Assembly: GCF_030704535.1 (NCBI RefSeq)
Contig: NC_081810.1
Location: forward strand, 6,644,501-6,708,500
Source of the DNA: Vitis vinifera
Taxonomy: Eukaryota > Streptophyta > Magnoliopsida > Vitales > Vitaceae
Direction of reading: 5' to 3'
Length of the DNA: 64,000 nt
The position numbers were made by a program, and so were the translations under genes. Every line of letters begins with the position of its first letter. Positions within the stretch are counted from its first letter, which is position 1. The notes under the pieces were generated by a model that saw only the letters and a list, made by a program, of their open reading frames with translations, was not told where the DNA came from and did no database searches. Below, in pieces: positions 11,696-26,040 of this stretch.

Positions 11696-11867
11696 ATTAC
11701 ATAAGACAAAAACTATATATAAGTTCAAAAAACATCTTATATTTCTTAACTCCTTATATTTACATTACAAATCACGAGTCATTTGCTCAACCAGGTATCT
11801 GTTATTCTTCTTCGTATCTTTATCTATCTTGTATAATGATTATAAGCCGATCTCCATCTTATAATTT

Positions 11868-14800
11868 TTTTCCCTCATATCATAAAATATTTATAGAAAT
11901 ATTTCCAATAACTTTTTGTATTCCATAAATATATCATCCATAAATATAAATATATAAAATATTTTCTACAATATCATTTCAAAAATGAAGCTATGTTAAT
12001 TAGGAATTTAGTACATTTTCTAATATTACTAACACATCAAATTTGAAAAATTAATTACAGCTAGTTATATTATAGAGAAACCTACATCAATATTTCTGTC
12101 AACATATATACACTTTGAGTTTATGGATGTCTTTGAAAACTATTTTGAAAAATAATTTTTTATTTTAAATAATCTAAAATAATTATTTTTAAAATCTTCT
12201 ATTAAAAATTTTATTTATTGAAATCATTTTAAAAAATAAAACACAATATGTTCTAAAATTAGTCACGTTACATAGTTGAATTAACATTATAAAAAAATGA
12301 GACCACTCATAGGGTAAATATGTACAATTTTTATATCTTAATCTCATGTTTTATATCCTTATTTTGTATGATTTTTTTATTATTATTTTAGGCAGATTTA
12401 TTTATATTATAATTCAATAATTCTATAATTTTTATTCTAAGAATTTTAATCTATAATTTTGTATTTTTTTTTAATGAAATAAATGTGCTGTCCATAAATG
12501 TGCTGTCCAACCACTAAAGAGATGAGTAAATTACCCATCTGCTCTGGAAAATTGTACCAACCTGACTCGTTATTTCCTCTTTTTATGCTTTCTCTGAGGC
12601 TGTTCAATGCGAACCGACAAGTTACAGCTGCCTTCCCATCTGCCGTGGCATGTTGATAGATAAGTTTGAACCAACTAATTGATTAGCATATAAGGTAAAT
12701 CCTAGCACATGTTTTAAAAGCTCAAGATAATACAAATGAAAAATAGGATTGAGGGTGGCATATCGGATAGTTGCAACTAATGGTCTAAATGCACTTCAAC
12801 AAGGTGTTGAAAGCCTTTTAGATTGATAATGATTTTATGAATGGCAGTGCCACAAGTGTTTTCTGGTTCCACGTACTCCTTGTCACCCCATATCATCTTG
12901 ATTATATATATATAATTAAATTTTAAAAAAATTAATTTAATTTTTTAAAAATTACTTTTCACTAAAATAAGTTAAAAATTTGTAATTTTGTAAGTATCTA
13001 TATAATATATTTATTTTTAATGTAATTGAAACTTTTTAAATTTCATTTTTTTCATAAAAAGTTTTAATTTTTTTATTTTTTTAAAAATAGATAGAGCACG
13101 GTTTAATGGGAACGGAAATTATTTTGAATAAATTGGACAAAATGGAGGTGGGGATGACCCGACCTAAAACCGCATCATTGTCATCTCTATACAATTATTT
13201 TTGCACTAAAAACTTAAATCAGTTATCATGCCTAATTCTCAAATTGTTAACCTTGGTGGTTAATAGGTGAGCTAGCCATTTGGAGAGTGATCCGCCCGAT
13301 GGACAGGCTTGATTGGTCGAGTTTACAGCTCAACCAACGACTACTACCAAAATGATGCTAATTTTGACCTCAAAATAAAGGAAAACAAAGGCTAAACACC
13401 TACGCACCTTTTTGAAAAGAAAAAAATTAAATTGATTAGGACCACTTTAGGATTAGGTGTTTCCTTAAAATTTATAATAATTTATTTCAATTATGAAAAT
13501 ATTTTGGATTAATATAGGTGCTTAATATGCATAAAAGAATATATAACCCTAAGAAGTCTTCGTACCATTGAAGTTTTTATGTTCTTATTTAAAAACTGTT
13601 TTTGAAAATAATTTTTTAAAAATTGTTGTATAATTTTTTGTAAAATAAAAGTTTGTTTGAAAATTTAAAATATTTTTAATTCGTTTTTTATATCTTTAAA
13701 TATATTTTAAAAATAACTTTTATATATAGCGCATTATTTTTAATTCATACGTGTTTGTATATGTTTTTTAAAATAACTATAAAAAAAACTATTTAAAAAA
13801 TGTTTTTTTTAAACACCATATTTTTTGCTCATAATAACAAAAAATATAAAACATTTTTTTAGTTATCAAATATATTTTTCTATTTTTTTATTTTAAATAA
13901 TAACAAACCGTTTTAAAAAATAACTGTCAAATAAACCTTATATTTCCATCTAAGTCTTCATTTGACTCTTGGCTTCATAATTTTCCTTAAAGACGGAAAA
14001 ATAAATCATCAATTAACTTCCAAGTTAATAATCAATCACATGAATAATTTCATAATTCAATATTATTTAATATTTTCACATACAAGAAGTGAGTCATGTT
14101 TTCTTATCATTGTAATATAACATGTTATTGAATCTTATATCCTAAGATATCAGATAAAATCTTATATCATAAGATGTGCAATAAAATCTACTATAGATTT
14201 GAATTTCATATGATGTGACATTTTTTTAAAAATGGAATAAAGGCGCTCCTTGATAAGTGTGAAGGACACGGCCCGTCGATGGGGCATTGACTGGTTGTTT
14301 GCTTAATGAGATGATATAATAAAATTGGAAAATAGAGAGATATTATATTCACGGGACTAAGCATATTACATGACATTCATGCCATATCAAGGGAAGAGGC
14401 TTGGGTCACACTTTGACACATGAAATATTCATGCTCTTGTATTCCTCAACGACAAGTTTCCTTCTCCTCCACATGACAAGACCAATGACAAGAAATTTAT
14501 TCCTTTAGTTATCGCTAGTAAAATTTAATATTTATTATATAATTTAATTTGATTTTAAGTTAAATTATATTTAAGTTGTTAGTTTAAAACTTATTATTTA
14601 ATTATTAAAATTATTTGATAAAATTAATTTAAAATATATTTTAAATCATCATATATTTATTTTTATAAATTATAATTAAAACATAAAAGGTTGAGGATCA
14701 ATAAAGGTGGTGAAGTAAAGGAGATCTTGAAAATAATTAGGACAAATGAAAGTTACGTTAATTGGTTTTACTTATTACTTAAAGTCATTTTTTATTTTAA

Positions 14801-16600
14801 GTCATACCATTAAACTATTTTGCCAAATATACGTAATTTAGTTGATAATTTAAATTAAGTTATTAAATTGATTTACCAAACATCCACTTAATTTGAGTCT
14901 ATTACTTTGTATTTTTTTGAACTTATTTATTTATTTATGATCAAATTTATTTGTTAATCTAACATGTTTGTATTTAGATTTCATCGTATATTTTTAAGGA
15001 TTGAAATTATATATCTAAGAATTAAAAAAAATGTAAGATAAAATCAATGTTTTGCATTGATGTTATATTGTATCCACTTTCTCCAATACATGATATATCG
15101 TCGATATATCCCCATAATTTCGTCAATGGGTACAAGAGTAATTGAAATAAAGGAAATTAATTAGTTATTACTTATTTGTCAATGTTTTATTTATTCAGTG
15201 ACTAGAATTAGACGAAGATATATAGTTGATAAACATAAAACAAAAATTCATTTATTTATATAAAACCTTTGAATAACTCATTCAAAACTTACTCGTAAGA
15301 CAATTATAAATTTGGTTTTGACCAGTCAAGATAAAAATCAATAGAAAATAGATTTTCGTCGTTCATGGATCACTCAGATAAATGAGTAATTTATAAGAAT
15401 GGGGCATCTTATAGTTATAACATATCAATACACAAGTTGTACAAGAGACATCGTAAAATACTTTAACAAATAGCCATATTCAATAGGAATTGTTTTTTTT
15501 CTTGTTTGAATTGTTTTTTTGCTTGTTTTTTTTCCTTTTACGATTTCCAATGAGATCATAAAATAAAGAGATTGTAAATAATTAATTGAAATGATTTAAT
15601 GATTTAAATAAACAAAGTTATTTGGAAATTAAACTCCAAGAAGGTAAATTTTAAATTAGTAAAATAAAATATGATAAAGTTGTCAAAATGAAAGGATACG
15701 TTCAATAAAAAAGAAAATGATTTATTCTTTTTTCGGATTGTTTTTAAAAACATATTAATTACTTGATATTAAAAATAATAGGATAAGTTTGAAAATAACA
15801 ACATTTACAATATCATTTACACGTTATGAATATCTAAGCACTTAACAAATTCGTAATGTTTCTTCCTCTAGAGGGTTAACAAAAAAAAGAAGACGAAACA
15901 AACAGAATTATTTGAATTCAATAACAAAATAATAGTACAAGTTGAATATTTACTGATTAAGCAAATGTTACGATTAAACAAAGTCACAACTGTAAGTAAA
16001 GATTAAAAGATAATAAATTATTATCATAAGGCAACACTCCCAACATGCAATATGAAAAGGAAAAAAAGAAAAAAAGAAAATCGCCTACGAAACAAGAAAA
16101 AAAATACAAATCATATAGCGGGATGATATTCTCAATCATAGCATAAGTACATGTCAAATGTTGCAAAAAGGATAATAATATTTTTGTGAATAGCTTAATT
16201 TACACAATAAGATAGACAATCGAGAACCTTAGGATTTTAGTGTTGTCTTGGAAGCAATAAAACTTAAAATCGACTTGAAAGTGATAAAATATTTTAATAT
16301 TTTTCAAAATTATATATATATATTTTTTTTCAGATGAATATAATACTTTTGACACGTCATCAACTTGGAATAAATTATATGAACAGTATATCGTAATTTA
16401 TTTTTTTATATTTTGATTTTGACTTTTATAAATAATAAAAATAAAATGTATGAAGAATTTTATTGATTCTCCAAATTCTTAAACACCCACAACAATTTAT
16501 TTTAATTTTTAATTTTTTTGAATATAAAAAACTAAAAATAAAAAAATAAAAGTACATTAAATTGTTCAAATAATAAAATCCTATTTTTTTACAGAGTGGA
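11868..16600. other. AT-rich intergenic DNA with decayed repeats
   Basis: No coding region can be supported. The stretches at about 12120-12250 and 13590-13930 are rich in TTTTTAAAAATAA-type runs with CAAATAAACC-like edges, like AT-rich MITE remains elsewhere in the window. A 196-bp repeat at 12506-12701 is listed separately. The rest is low-complexity AT sequence leading to the ceramidase promoter. Confidence 0.55.
12506..12701. repeat. Dispersed repeat copy A (partner in ENO3 intron)
   Basis: This segment is clearly similar to 30503-30704 over its whole length, sharing TAAATTACCCATCTGCTCTG, TTTCTGAGGCTGTTCAAT, TAGATAAGTTTGAACCAACT and GCATATAAGGTAAATC. Flanking bases do not match. On the minus strand both copies can be read as a short open segment with GKAA and LNSLR in common, so a fragment of a gene may have been captured. 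I do not recognise the protein. Confidence 0.75.
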
Positions 16601-16652
16601 ATGAAAAAATTGTACTGAAGTGGCACGGAGGTTCCATGTACCCGAGGGGATG

Positions 16653-16661
16653 CTATATAAA
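16653..16661 (+). promoter_or_regulatory. TATA box of the neutral ceramidase gene
   Basis: CTATATAAAG lies in a short less AT-rich stretch about 90 bp upstream of the first ATG of the transcript leader. A start of transcription near 16685 would be expected from this spacing. Confidence 0.6.
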
Positions 16662-16742
16662 GGGCTTGGACAAGACAGCCATGAACGGTCATTAGCCTTT
16701 GCTTCTTCGTAACTCAGCTCTTTTTCTTCACTCTGACTCCAA

Positions 16743-17624
16743 ATGGGCCAAAAGTCTGGCATACTCCTCGCCTGTCTCTCTTCAAGCTGCGTTCAGATTA
16801 TCTCTTCTTGTGAGTCTGATATCTTCACTACAATTTTTCAGTTTCTTGTTTTGATCATTCATTTATGCCGTGTCTGGTTGCGCAGAATCGGGAGGAAATT
16901 GAGCACCTAATTTTTGGCCAATCATTTTATGCCGTATACCAATTTGAAAATTTTGATCTAAGCTGTTTCGGTTAAAAATGAAAGTTTCGCTTTAACGAGT
17001 TCAGTTGACTTGTTTTTTGGTTTGCTTGTTAGAAAATAATTGAGAATCAAACTCTTAGATTTTTGAATTTTTTTTCTTCGTTTCAGTGGCCAAGCGGCGA
17101 GGGGTTAGGGTTTTTGAGATTTTGATGATTGAGTGAATCTATGGGCTTGGGGCTTGGTGTTGTGTGTTGCTTTGTGGTTACTGCTACCGATTTCTCTAGC
17201 CGATCAGTTGTCTGAGAATTACCGAAATGACTGGTCAAAATTTTTGTGGGAATTGGAGATAACAGAGAGTGTTTACTGTTCACCGTTTGATTATATTTGT
17301 TCCTCAAGAGGGTATTTAAATATTTTTCATGTTCTTTTCATTTTTGTTCATCTCGGCGTCTCCTATGAAATTCAACAATTTGTTGGGTTTTCCCCCTAAA
17401 ATTGATGGATAGTACAGAGTTGTAACCAAAAGCACCTATGATGCAGCTTTTGGACTTTTATTAAACAGATGATGTACATTTCAGTCCCTCTGTGTGATGC
17501 ATGGACATGTTTTTAGTACTATTATTTATATTTTATCACTGACTGCAGTTGTTTTCTGATTGTAAATTTATAATTATTTAACTTGGTTTTTTCCTCTGAT
17601 CTGGAACATGGTTGCAGCTGTTTA
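16743..17624 (+). promoter_or_regulatory. Upstream ORF in the ceramidase 5' leader, split by an intron
   Basis: A first non-coding exon ends at 16809 at a clear donor (TTCTT|GTGAGT), and the next exon begins at 17618 after TTGCAG. An ATG at 16743 opens a 24-codon frame (MGQKSGILLACL...) that crosses the splice and stops at 17622-17624, nine bases before the main ATG at 17634. Such short frames often lower translation of the main frame in plants; that role is inference. If the intron is kept, the frame runs on and also ends before the ceramidase start. Confidence 0.45.
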
Positions 17625-17633
17625 AAATCTCTG

Positions 17634-20600
17634 ATGCGATCATTTGGTGGAGCCATGATGGGCTTTTTTCATTTTAATCTCAATAAGAGGAGACCATGTG
17701 CAAATATATGTTTCTGGATTTTTCTTGTACTCTTGCTGCAAAATAGCAGAGGAACATTATCAGTTTCCAATTACTTAGTTGGACTTGGAAGCTATGACAT
17801 CACGGGACCTGCAGCCGATGTTAATATGATGGGATATGCCAATACAGAGCAGATCGCATCTGGTGTGCATTTCAGGTTGCGAGCTCGCACATTTATTGTA
17901 GCAGAACCTCAGGGGAACCGGGTTGCGTTTGTCAATCTTGATGCTTGCATGGCCTCACAACTTGTGACAATTAAGGTGCTTGAGAGGTTGAAGGCAAGGT
18001 AGTTGTTATATTATATCTCAAGCTTTGATTTTAATTTTTTAATACATTAAGCAACATCTTGTTTGAGAGTAAGGTTAATGAGACATGTAGAGCCTACTCT
18101 TCCAGAGATTAGAAGCACAATATCACAAAATTGCAGGATATGGAAACGAATGTGTTTCTTTGTTCTAATATCTATAGAACTCCTCATAATAATTTGGTCA
18201 TTTTCCTTTTCCTATCAAAAAAGAAAAAAGAAAAAAGAATTCATAATAATTTGGTGCCAAGAGCTTTTGAAATGAATGAATTTGAATTGACTCTCACTCA
18301 TAGCTACTGTTTAAAATCCTAGTGGTGTTTTAATTGTTATCAATCAACTGATGAAATTATATCATGTTGCCTTCTGGCAGGTATGGGAACCTTTATACTG
18401 AAAATAATGTCGCTATTAGTGGTATTCACACCCATGCAGGCCCTGGGGGTTATCTCCAATATGTTGTTTATATTGTGACATCTCTTGGATTTGTACGTCA
18501 GTCATTTGATGTCATTGTTGATGGCATTGAGAAAAGCATCATACAAGCTCATGAAAGTCTCCGACCAGGATCAATTTTTGTGAATAAAGGTATGGGAGAG
18601 GATTCTTACTCTCACTGCATTATTTTGCTGCATGTTAATATGACCAAATGTGTTTAAGACTAGGTGAGATTCACGTGTCCGGGAAGCAGCACAAGATCCC
18701 TGTGTTTATGGGCAAAGTAGAAACATAGTTGCTTGTGTTTTGTTTTGTGTGGTAGAATTTGGTATCTTGGACAGACATTACTAGGTTGAAAAACTCAAAC
18801 ATGGCAATCTATCTGCCTTTTTTGTTATGTTATTTCCCTTTTTTTTCCCTTTATGGTATTAGAATTACGCATTTTAGAGTTTGGCTCCTTCAGGTGCTTT
18901 TTCTTTTTTTGCCACATAAGAAGTGGCTCAAACTTTATATTTGAAATCGGAGTCTGAAGACTCTGAACTAGATGCCCGAGCTCTTATTAGTGTTCTAAAA
19001 GGGTTATAGCCTATATCTCCAGGCTCCTCTCAAGGAAATCAACTTTTTACCTGTCCTTTGAAGATCACTTTCAAAACTCTGGTTCACATAAAATTGTTAT
19101 GTACTACATGCTTAAGGGATTTGATGCCATAGCTCTTCAAATGCAGCCTTTGTGATAAATTTTTGCAGCCATTTTTTGGAATTGAAGTTTGAAATTTTGT
19201 TGCAATGCCAGTTTCCTTTTTATATGATGGGAAAGGCATTGTTATATTTCTAATTTTTTTTAGCATACTTGATCTTAATTCGAATATTTCTGCACATTTT
19301 CTCATTGATAATTAAATTTATGAGTTAAAAAATGAGTATGTCATGCTTTGAGGGATTCTCAATGCATTAAGGTCCTAAGGTTCCCCTTATGCACTTTTCT
19401 TTTGAAGTACTGCTTCTTGCTTAGTTAGATCCATTTCTGTTGATATGCAGTGAATTCCATCAATGTTTTAAAAGGTTAAAGGTGGTTTTGATATGTTTTT
19501 CCCAATTGAGGTAAGACATAATCCTCAAGGCAAAACAAGATGTTAGCCTCAACTTAAACCAATAAATAAGAAAGTACTCAAAATAAAAAACATAATAACA
19601 TTACATAAAAAACCTAATAAAGTTACATGAAATCTGAATGATAAGAAAACCATACAATTCATAGTAACCGAATCATTTGTTTGTCATCATCAATTCTAAA
19701 ATCCAATTCTCTTTCATGGCTTCATCAAATAATCTATTGCATTGCCATTGCTATCACTATTAGGATTATCCAAGGAATCATAATCATATTCAATTGCTTA
19801 ATTATCCTCTACATTAGTGTTAATGTTTACATATTCCTCTTCTTCATTCATCAATTGTTGTGGCATTTTCCCTTTATTTATAAATGGTATGAGATTAATT
19901 ATGTATGAGTTCATTCATTACAATGGCCAACAACTCCTTATTTCTTCTTCTCAATCTGTTGCTTTCCTTTCCTTTTAAAGAAGTTATTAGTAACTAACTA
20001 GGCTCTTACTTTATAAAAGATATAACTTTGGTCTTTTTTTTTTTTTTCTTTTTCTTTTTCTTTTTGATAGGCAAAACTGGATACATATTAATAGTGTCTA
20101 AGAAAAGGGTGCATCAGAATACGCATGATTTATACAATAAGTACAGCAGGTAAGCAAAAAGGAAAAGAGAAAACAAAAAACAAGCTCTCTCTCCTTCCTT
20201 AGCGCTAAGTCAATCAGCAAATCCTATCATGGTCTTTGAATGATCATATATGTACACTCTTACCCTAGTCTTGAACGCAAAACAAATCTTATAAATCTAT
20301 ACCAAAACCTCGAAAAAGTACAATTCATTAAAACTGTTGAGTATTGAGACTTAAACATCTTATAAAATTTGTATTAAAATCCCATAAAGACCCTAAATCC
20401 ATTACAACATTGTGAATATTTGAGCCTTAAGTATAACGTCAAGGCTGTACGCCTCAACTGGGTGAGACTTAAAACTCGATTACCCTATATTGAGGCTATA
20501 ACCTCAAGGCAGAAGCCTCATTGGCCTTTTAAAACAGTAAACACTATTACTGACTGTATGTAAGCTAGCAGATCTCTTGATATTGCAATAGTTGCCCTAG

Positions 20601-23600
20601 TTTATTTGGTCTGTATGCATTTCATCTTTTCATAGCTGTGCTCCCTTGTTGGACTTATAAGGTTGGTGTTAAAGAGATACTTAACCGGACAAATAGTGGG
20701 CTTGGACAGACCTCAAACTCCAACATGTCAAACTGGAAATAATACATTGGTGTCATCTCGCAATGCCCTATGCTGCTCCTATGCTTCTATGGTTATGTTT
20801 ATTCTTTGTTTGGTTTTCATTTTTCATATCATGGCTTTGGCCTTCAACTCACAGGAGAGCTCTTAGATGCTGGCATAAACCGCAGTCCAAGTGCATATCT
20901 CAATAATCCTGCTGCTGAACGTGGTAAATACAAGTTTGATGTTGACAAAGAAATGACCCTTCTGAAGTTTGTAGATGATGAGTGGGGACCAGTGGGTAGC
21001 TTTAATTGGTTTGCCACTCATGGAACTTCTATGAGTCGGACAAACTCATTGATAAGTGGGGACAACAAAGGAGCTGCTGCCCGATTTATGGAGGACTGGT
21101 TTGAGGAGAATGGTGGTGGACAAGCATATTCTGATAGCTTACAAGTTGATGGAGTTCCCCGGAGAGTCTCAAATATAATTCATAACCTCCATGAAAATTG
21201 TAAGTTATTTCCAACTCTTCCTACTCTATGACAATAGAGCAATCTGAAAATGGTTTATGAAAAACTGAATTAACTTAATGGCAATACATTGATCTGAAAA
21301 TGAAGATGTTTTATGACAATATGACTTAGGTTACATTTATTTAATTTCACTTCATCGATGATCTATGTTCAGTCATGAAATAAAATTGTCTTTAACACCA
21401 TGCAAGATGTGATTTCAACATATCCATGTGCCAGAACCCTTTGGAAAACCCTGAGTATCCTGTATTAACTGACAAATGTTAGGAGCATGGAATCCATGCC
21501 TGGAGATGAGTTAGATCCTGTATACTATAATATATTATGGTCAATGGTATTGAATTAATTTTAAGAATTGAACAAAATTATAATAAAAGTCGTGGAATAT
21601 CTAAAAGACAAAATCGACTCCATTGGGATTAGACTTTCCATAGATAAGTGGTAGATGATGGGAGTCACTGGGAACATGAAACTAAATGACTGAAATTAGG
21701 GCCCAATTATATATATCAAACAACCCTGCCGCCTTTCCCAATGGTTGAGGTTGTGCTTGGCTGACACCTTGACTTATGTGGTTGTCTGGATTGTTGTAAT
21801 AGAGCAAAAACAACTAATAAGCTGAAAATTTTATTTCCCTAGCAACTAATAAGCTCAAATGTTCTAATTGTTATGAATCTTTAAATTGTTATATTACTTC
21901 TTGAACTCTCATCTGTTAAATTGTATATGTTGTTTTCTTTAATATGTATATTATTACTTGTTTTATTATTTCAGAGAGTTTTTTTTTTTTAGAATACTTC
22001 TATAAGTTTTGATCAATTTTTGTTTTGCTAATATTTTTTTCTAAATTTCTGTATGATATTTTCCTGATATTTTTGTAAAATCTGACCAGTGATATTTTTG
22101 CATTTTCTGATATTTTGATCCTTTCTTAGAAGTTGTATGTTCAACTAGGAATATCCACCTAAAAATTTTGAATAATTGGATAGATTTCAATGTCTATTAA
22201 AGCAATCAACCTATATCCACTATCTATTTTTTTATAGGTAATTTTTTTCCCCATTGGGACATGAACCTGAAACCTCCCATGAACCATCCTCAACCCTTTG
22301 ACACTTGAGCAAGGCCTCAAAGGCAAACTATATCAACTATGTGAATTATATTGCTTGTATGGCGATATCTAGTAAATGTAGTAATATTTAACTATAGAAG
22401 TAAAATGGCGGTGAGCTTGTAACATGATTTCCATTAAAAGAAAATAACTTGGAGCATGAGAAATAAAAGAATCAGTTGGAAAATCTCAACAGATCTAGAA
22501 TGTACAACATGAAGGGATCTAATATGGATCCTATACCCACACTTCTGTCATGACCAGTTGTCTCAGGCATGGCAAGGACTATGAGCAATTTGGATGGCAC
22601 TGTATCATATCAAGGAAAAAACTGAGTAGTCTGTCAGGATAAGGTGAGATAAAAAGCCTCCTGCATATTTTGAATTTTTTGAGATCTATGTGATGCAGAT
22701 GATGAGTTACGGGAACTTGCTGCCTCCTTCCAGTCCACTCCTGGTAGACCAGCAACCAGGTTTTTAAGTGTTGCACGACGTGTCAGGAACCCTCTCAGGC
22801 AGGCTGATAAGCCTGGATTTGTTTCTGCATTTTGCCAAACAAACTGTGGTGATGTTAGCCCTAATGTGCTTGGAGCATTCTGTACTGACACTGGGCAACC
22901 TTGTGACTTCAATCACAGTACCTGTGGTGGGAAGAATGAGTTGTGCTATGGCCGAGGACCAGGGTATTTATTGATTTGCCTTTTAAAAGTTTGAAAATAT
23001 ATTTTACTAGTATCTGATCTATATGTGAATATTAAACTACATATCTTACCTACCTGGTAGGCACCCTGATGAATTTGAAAGTACACGTATCATCGGAGAT
23101 AGGCAATTCAGAAAGGCTGTGGATCTTTTCAATAAAGCAACAGAACAGTTGAAAGGGAAGATTGATTACCGTCACACCTATTTGGACTTCTCCAAGCTTA
23201 GTGTGACACTTCCTAAACAAGGAGGAGGTTCTGAGGTAGTAAAAACATGTCCCGCCGCAATGGGGTTTGCATTTGCTGCAGGAACAACTGATGGTCCTGG
23301 AGCTTTTGACTTCAAGCAAGGAGATGATCAGGTAACAAGAATTTCAATTCTTTATGGATTCCATATTATTTTTATAAGAATTATGGATTCCACATTTTAT
23401 GTGCTATTTGTTGTAATGCATGGCCTTCCTGTGAGATAATTTTTTTCTATGGTGTTATTCAGGGGAATCCTTTCTGGAGATTGGTCCGCAACGTACTTAA
23501 GACACCAGATAAGGTGCAAATGGATTGTCATCATCCAAAGCCAATCCTCCTTGATACTGGAGAAATGACAAAACCATATGATTGGGCGGTGAGTCACAAT

Positions 23601-26040
23601 CTTGTTGGAACATATCTTGAAAAATACTGTAATTAAAAAATACAGAGTTTCTAAACCAGAAAAGTTGCATATAGTGTTTCCCAAATTAAATAACCTGAAA
23701 TTTGCTATCTGTTTCTGTAGAACTATCTCAATTCTTATAGAATATCATTTATAATGATACCTTGGTGTGTGCCTTGGAGATTTAGATGTGCAAGTCTTTG
23801 TCAATGTGCCATAATCTATTCCAAGAATTTGTGAATTCACATAGCCCATCTGTATAATTTTTAAAAAACAAAACAATAGTAAATTAAAAGTAGAGTTTCT
23901 AGACATTGACTGTTGAGCTGTGTTCTGTGTGTTAAACCATCTAAAACTCGGTAGTTATATGGCTATATTAGCTCTTAGAGAAGGCGTGAATTCTGCTGAC
24001 CTGTGTTTTGTGTGATAAAAAATTAATTTTCTTATTATGAATTTTATTGATTTCTTATTATTCTACTTTTATGTAGTTTTTTTTGCATTTTTCTTTCAAA
24101 ATTTTGAGTTTTTTTGGGTTTTTTTAGTTGAGGTTTACCTTCGTTCTACCTTGAGGCTTATGCCTCACCTTATTTGAGCAAAATGCCGTAAGTTCATCTT
24201 TAATGTTTTTAAACATTTGTTAAATGGTTTGTCTACCTCCTTTTATAAGGTCGTATTTTGTTCTGCTGTTTATAAAGGTAATTTTCAAAGCAAAATTAAA
24301 ATCCCTTTATGCCTTTAGTGGTTCCCCTAGTCATATCTATTGGTGACTGTAAAACAACTTGCGGATATTTCTACATCCACTATTAAGCTGTTTCATTATT
24401 GCCTACAGGTTTGATAGTTAATATATTTTCTAATGATTCCTGCAGCCTTCGATACTTCCAATTCAGATCCTCCGGATTGGGCAACTAGTTATTCTCAGTG
24501 TACCTGGAGGTATTCACTTGCCTTACTGTGTTCTCTTCTTTTCCTGTATGGTTAATGACCTTGTTAAAAAAGCCTATATTTCATTTCCTCCAATGATATT
24601 TAAAGCTTAATAATACAAAGATTATGAAAATGTGTCTTTTTTTTTTCCAATCATATATTTGTTTTAAAACATGGCTCTATTCAGTTTTTGAACCAATCTA
24701 TCATGACAAGCAGCTTTGCTTTGTCATCACCAGGGGTGGAAATCAGGCTGGATGACTGAGGTCTGCCTGAGCTCTGTCTATTTTATATACTTGAGAGAAG
24801 GGCTGGGGTTTAAGCTGGTTTTAACTGCCCTATTCACGTTTAATATGAATGTGATATGCTCAAAAGTGTGGCCAAGCACAAGATATAGCTATTAGAACTA
24901 AAATCAGTAACATGCCAGCATATCTCGTTGAAGTTTCTAATGTCCACTTACATTCCATGGAGAATATGCATGAATTTTGCAATAGAAATGATTCAGTCGG
25001 AAACTGTTCTTACCTGAAGGGTGCTTGTAGATGTGCCCTAAACGTAGACTCCTTGATTTTTCACAAGCCTCATGAAATTTTCTATTTGTGTTGTTCTCCG
25101 CAGAATTCACAACAATGGCTGGGAGGCGTCTGCGCGATGCTCTGAAGACTGCACTCATAAGTGGAGGTAGTAAAGAATTCAAAAACGTTCATGTTGTCAT
25201 AGCAGGGTTAACAAATACATATTCTCAATACGTGACTACTTTTGAGGAGTACCAGGTGCAGAGATATGAGGTTGGTGGAAAGCTTATTCATTCAGAAAAT
25301 GACACTGACACAGTAGTTTCTTCAACATGAATAACCTATTTTCTGTTCCTGCTTGAGTAGTGTCTGGTTTGAATTGTGTTTTAATGCTGAAAACCTCGAT
25401 CATAATCGGTCAGCAACACTGATCGTACTCTTTCTTCTATGTCAATGTTAATTCTGTAGTACTAATTCATGGCTGGTGTCATACTTCTCAGGGTGCCTCC
25501 ACACTATATGGTCCACACACACTCAGTGCTTACATCCAGGAGTTCAAGAAGCTTGCAACTGCTCTTGTCACTAGCTCTACCATTGAGCCAGGCCTGCAAC
25601 CTCCAGATCTACTTGACCAGCAAATAAGCCTTCTACCACCAGTGGTGCTGGACGGGACCCCTCCTGGTGTAAAATTCGGAGACCTCCAGTTTGATGTACC
25701 TATGAACTCCACCTTCAAGAGAGGTGGGATGGTGAATGTCACTTTCTGGTCAGCTTGCCCCAGGAATGATCTCATGACTGAAGGCACATTCGCCCTCGTC
25801 GAAATTCTCCATGGAAAGGATTCTTGGGTTCCAGCTTACGATGACGATGATTTCTGCCTCCGGTTCAAGTGGTCAAGACCTGCAAAGCTGAGCCCCAGAA
25901 GCTACGCAACCATAGAGTGGAGAATTCCAGAGTCGGCAGCTGCAGGTGTGTACAGAATAAGGCATTTCGGTGCCTCAAAGTCCCTTTTTGGATCCATCAG
26001 CCATTTCACAGGCACATCCAGTGCTTTTGTGGTGGCCTAA
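17634..26040 (+). CDS. NCER: Neutral ceramidase
   Basis: Hydrolyses the amide bond of ceramide to sphingosine and fatty acid in the secretory/endomembrane system. Coding exons: 17634-17998, 18381-18589, 20855-21199, 22699-22963, 23061-23331, 23463-23588, 24446-24509, 25104-25270 and 25492-26040. All have GT-AG borders and consistent phase, giving 786 aa, the usual plant length. A hydrophobic segment near residues 24-36 could be a signal peptide or anchor. NYLVGLGSYDITGPA opens the alkaline-ceramidase domain. Zn-site histidines lie in GIHTHAGPGG (His138, His140) and NWFATHGTSM (His247). The catalytic hexapeptide GDVSPN is at residues 357-362, with Ser360 as nucleophile. A C-terminal Ig-like domain (last exon) ends in FTGTSSAFVVA. 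No break was found, so the gene looks functional. Introns 3 and 4 are long and hold transposon remains. Confidence 0.93.
19465..20535. mobile_element. TIR element remnant in ceramidase intron 3
   Basis: The ends GTTTTAAAAGG (19465) and CCTTTTAAAAC (ending 20535) are perfect 11-bp inverted repeats. Sub-terminal GAGGT/CCTCAAGGC motifs recur at 19508-19545 and 20440-20520. No transposase is visible and no clear 8-bp target duplication remains. Similar GTTTTAAAAGGC termini occur in plant hAT-type elements, so hAT is the likely class. A T-rich tract near 20030-20065 with flanking sequence may be a nested insertion. Sequence at about 24125-24190 in intron 7 shows related motifs (TTGAGGTTTACC, CCTTGAGGCTTATGCCTCA). 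Confidence 0.5.

Noticed and set aside
17133-17399. 88-codon plus frame between the ceramidase leader exon and first coding exon
   Set aside because: It falls in the leader intron between a strong donor (16810) and acceptor (17617) and has no family similarity to ceramidases.
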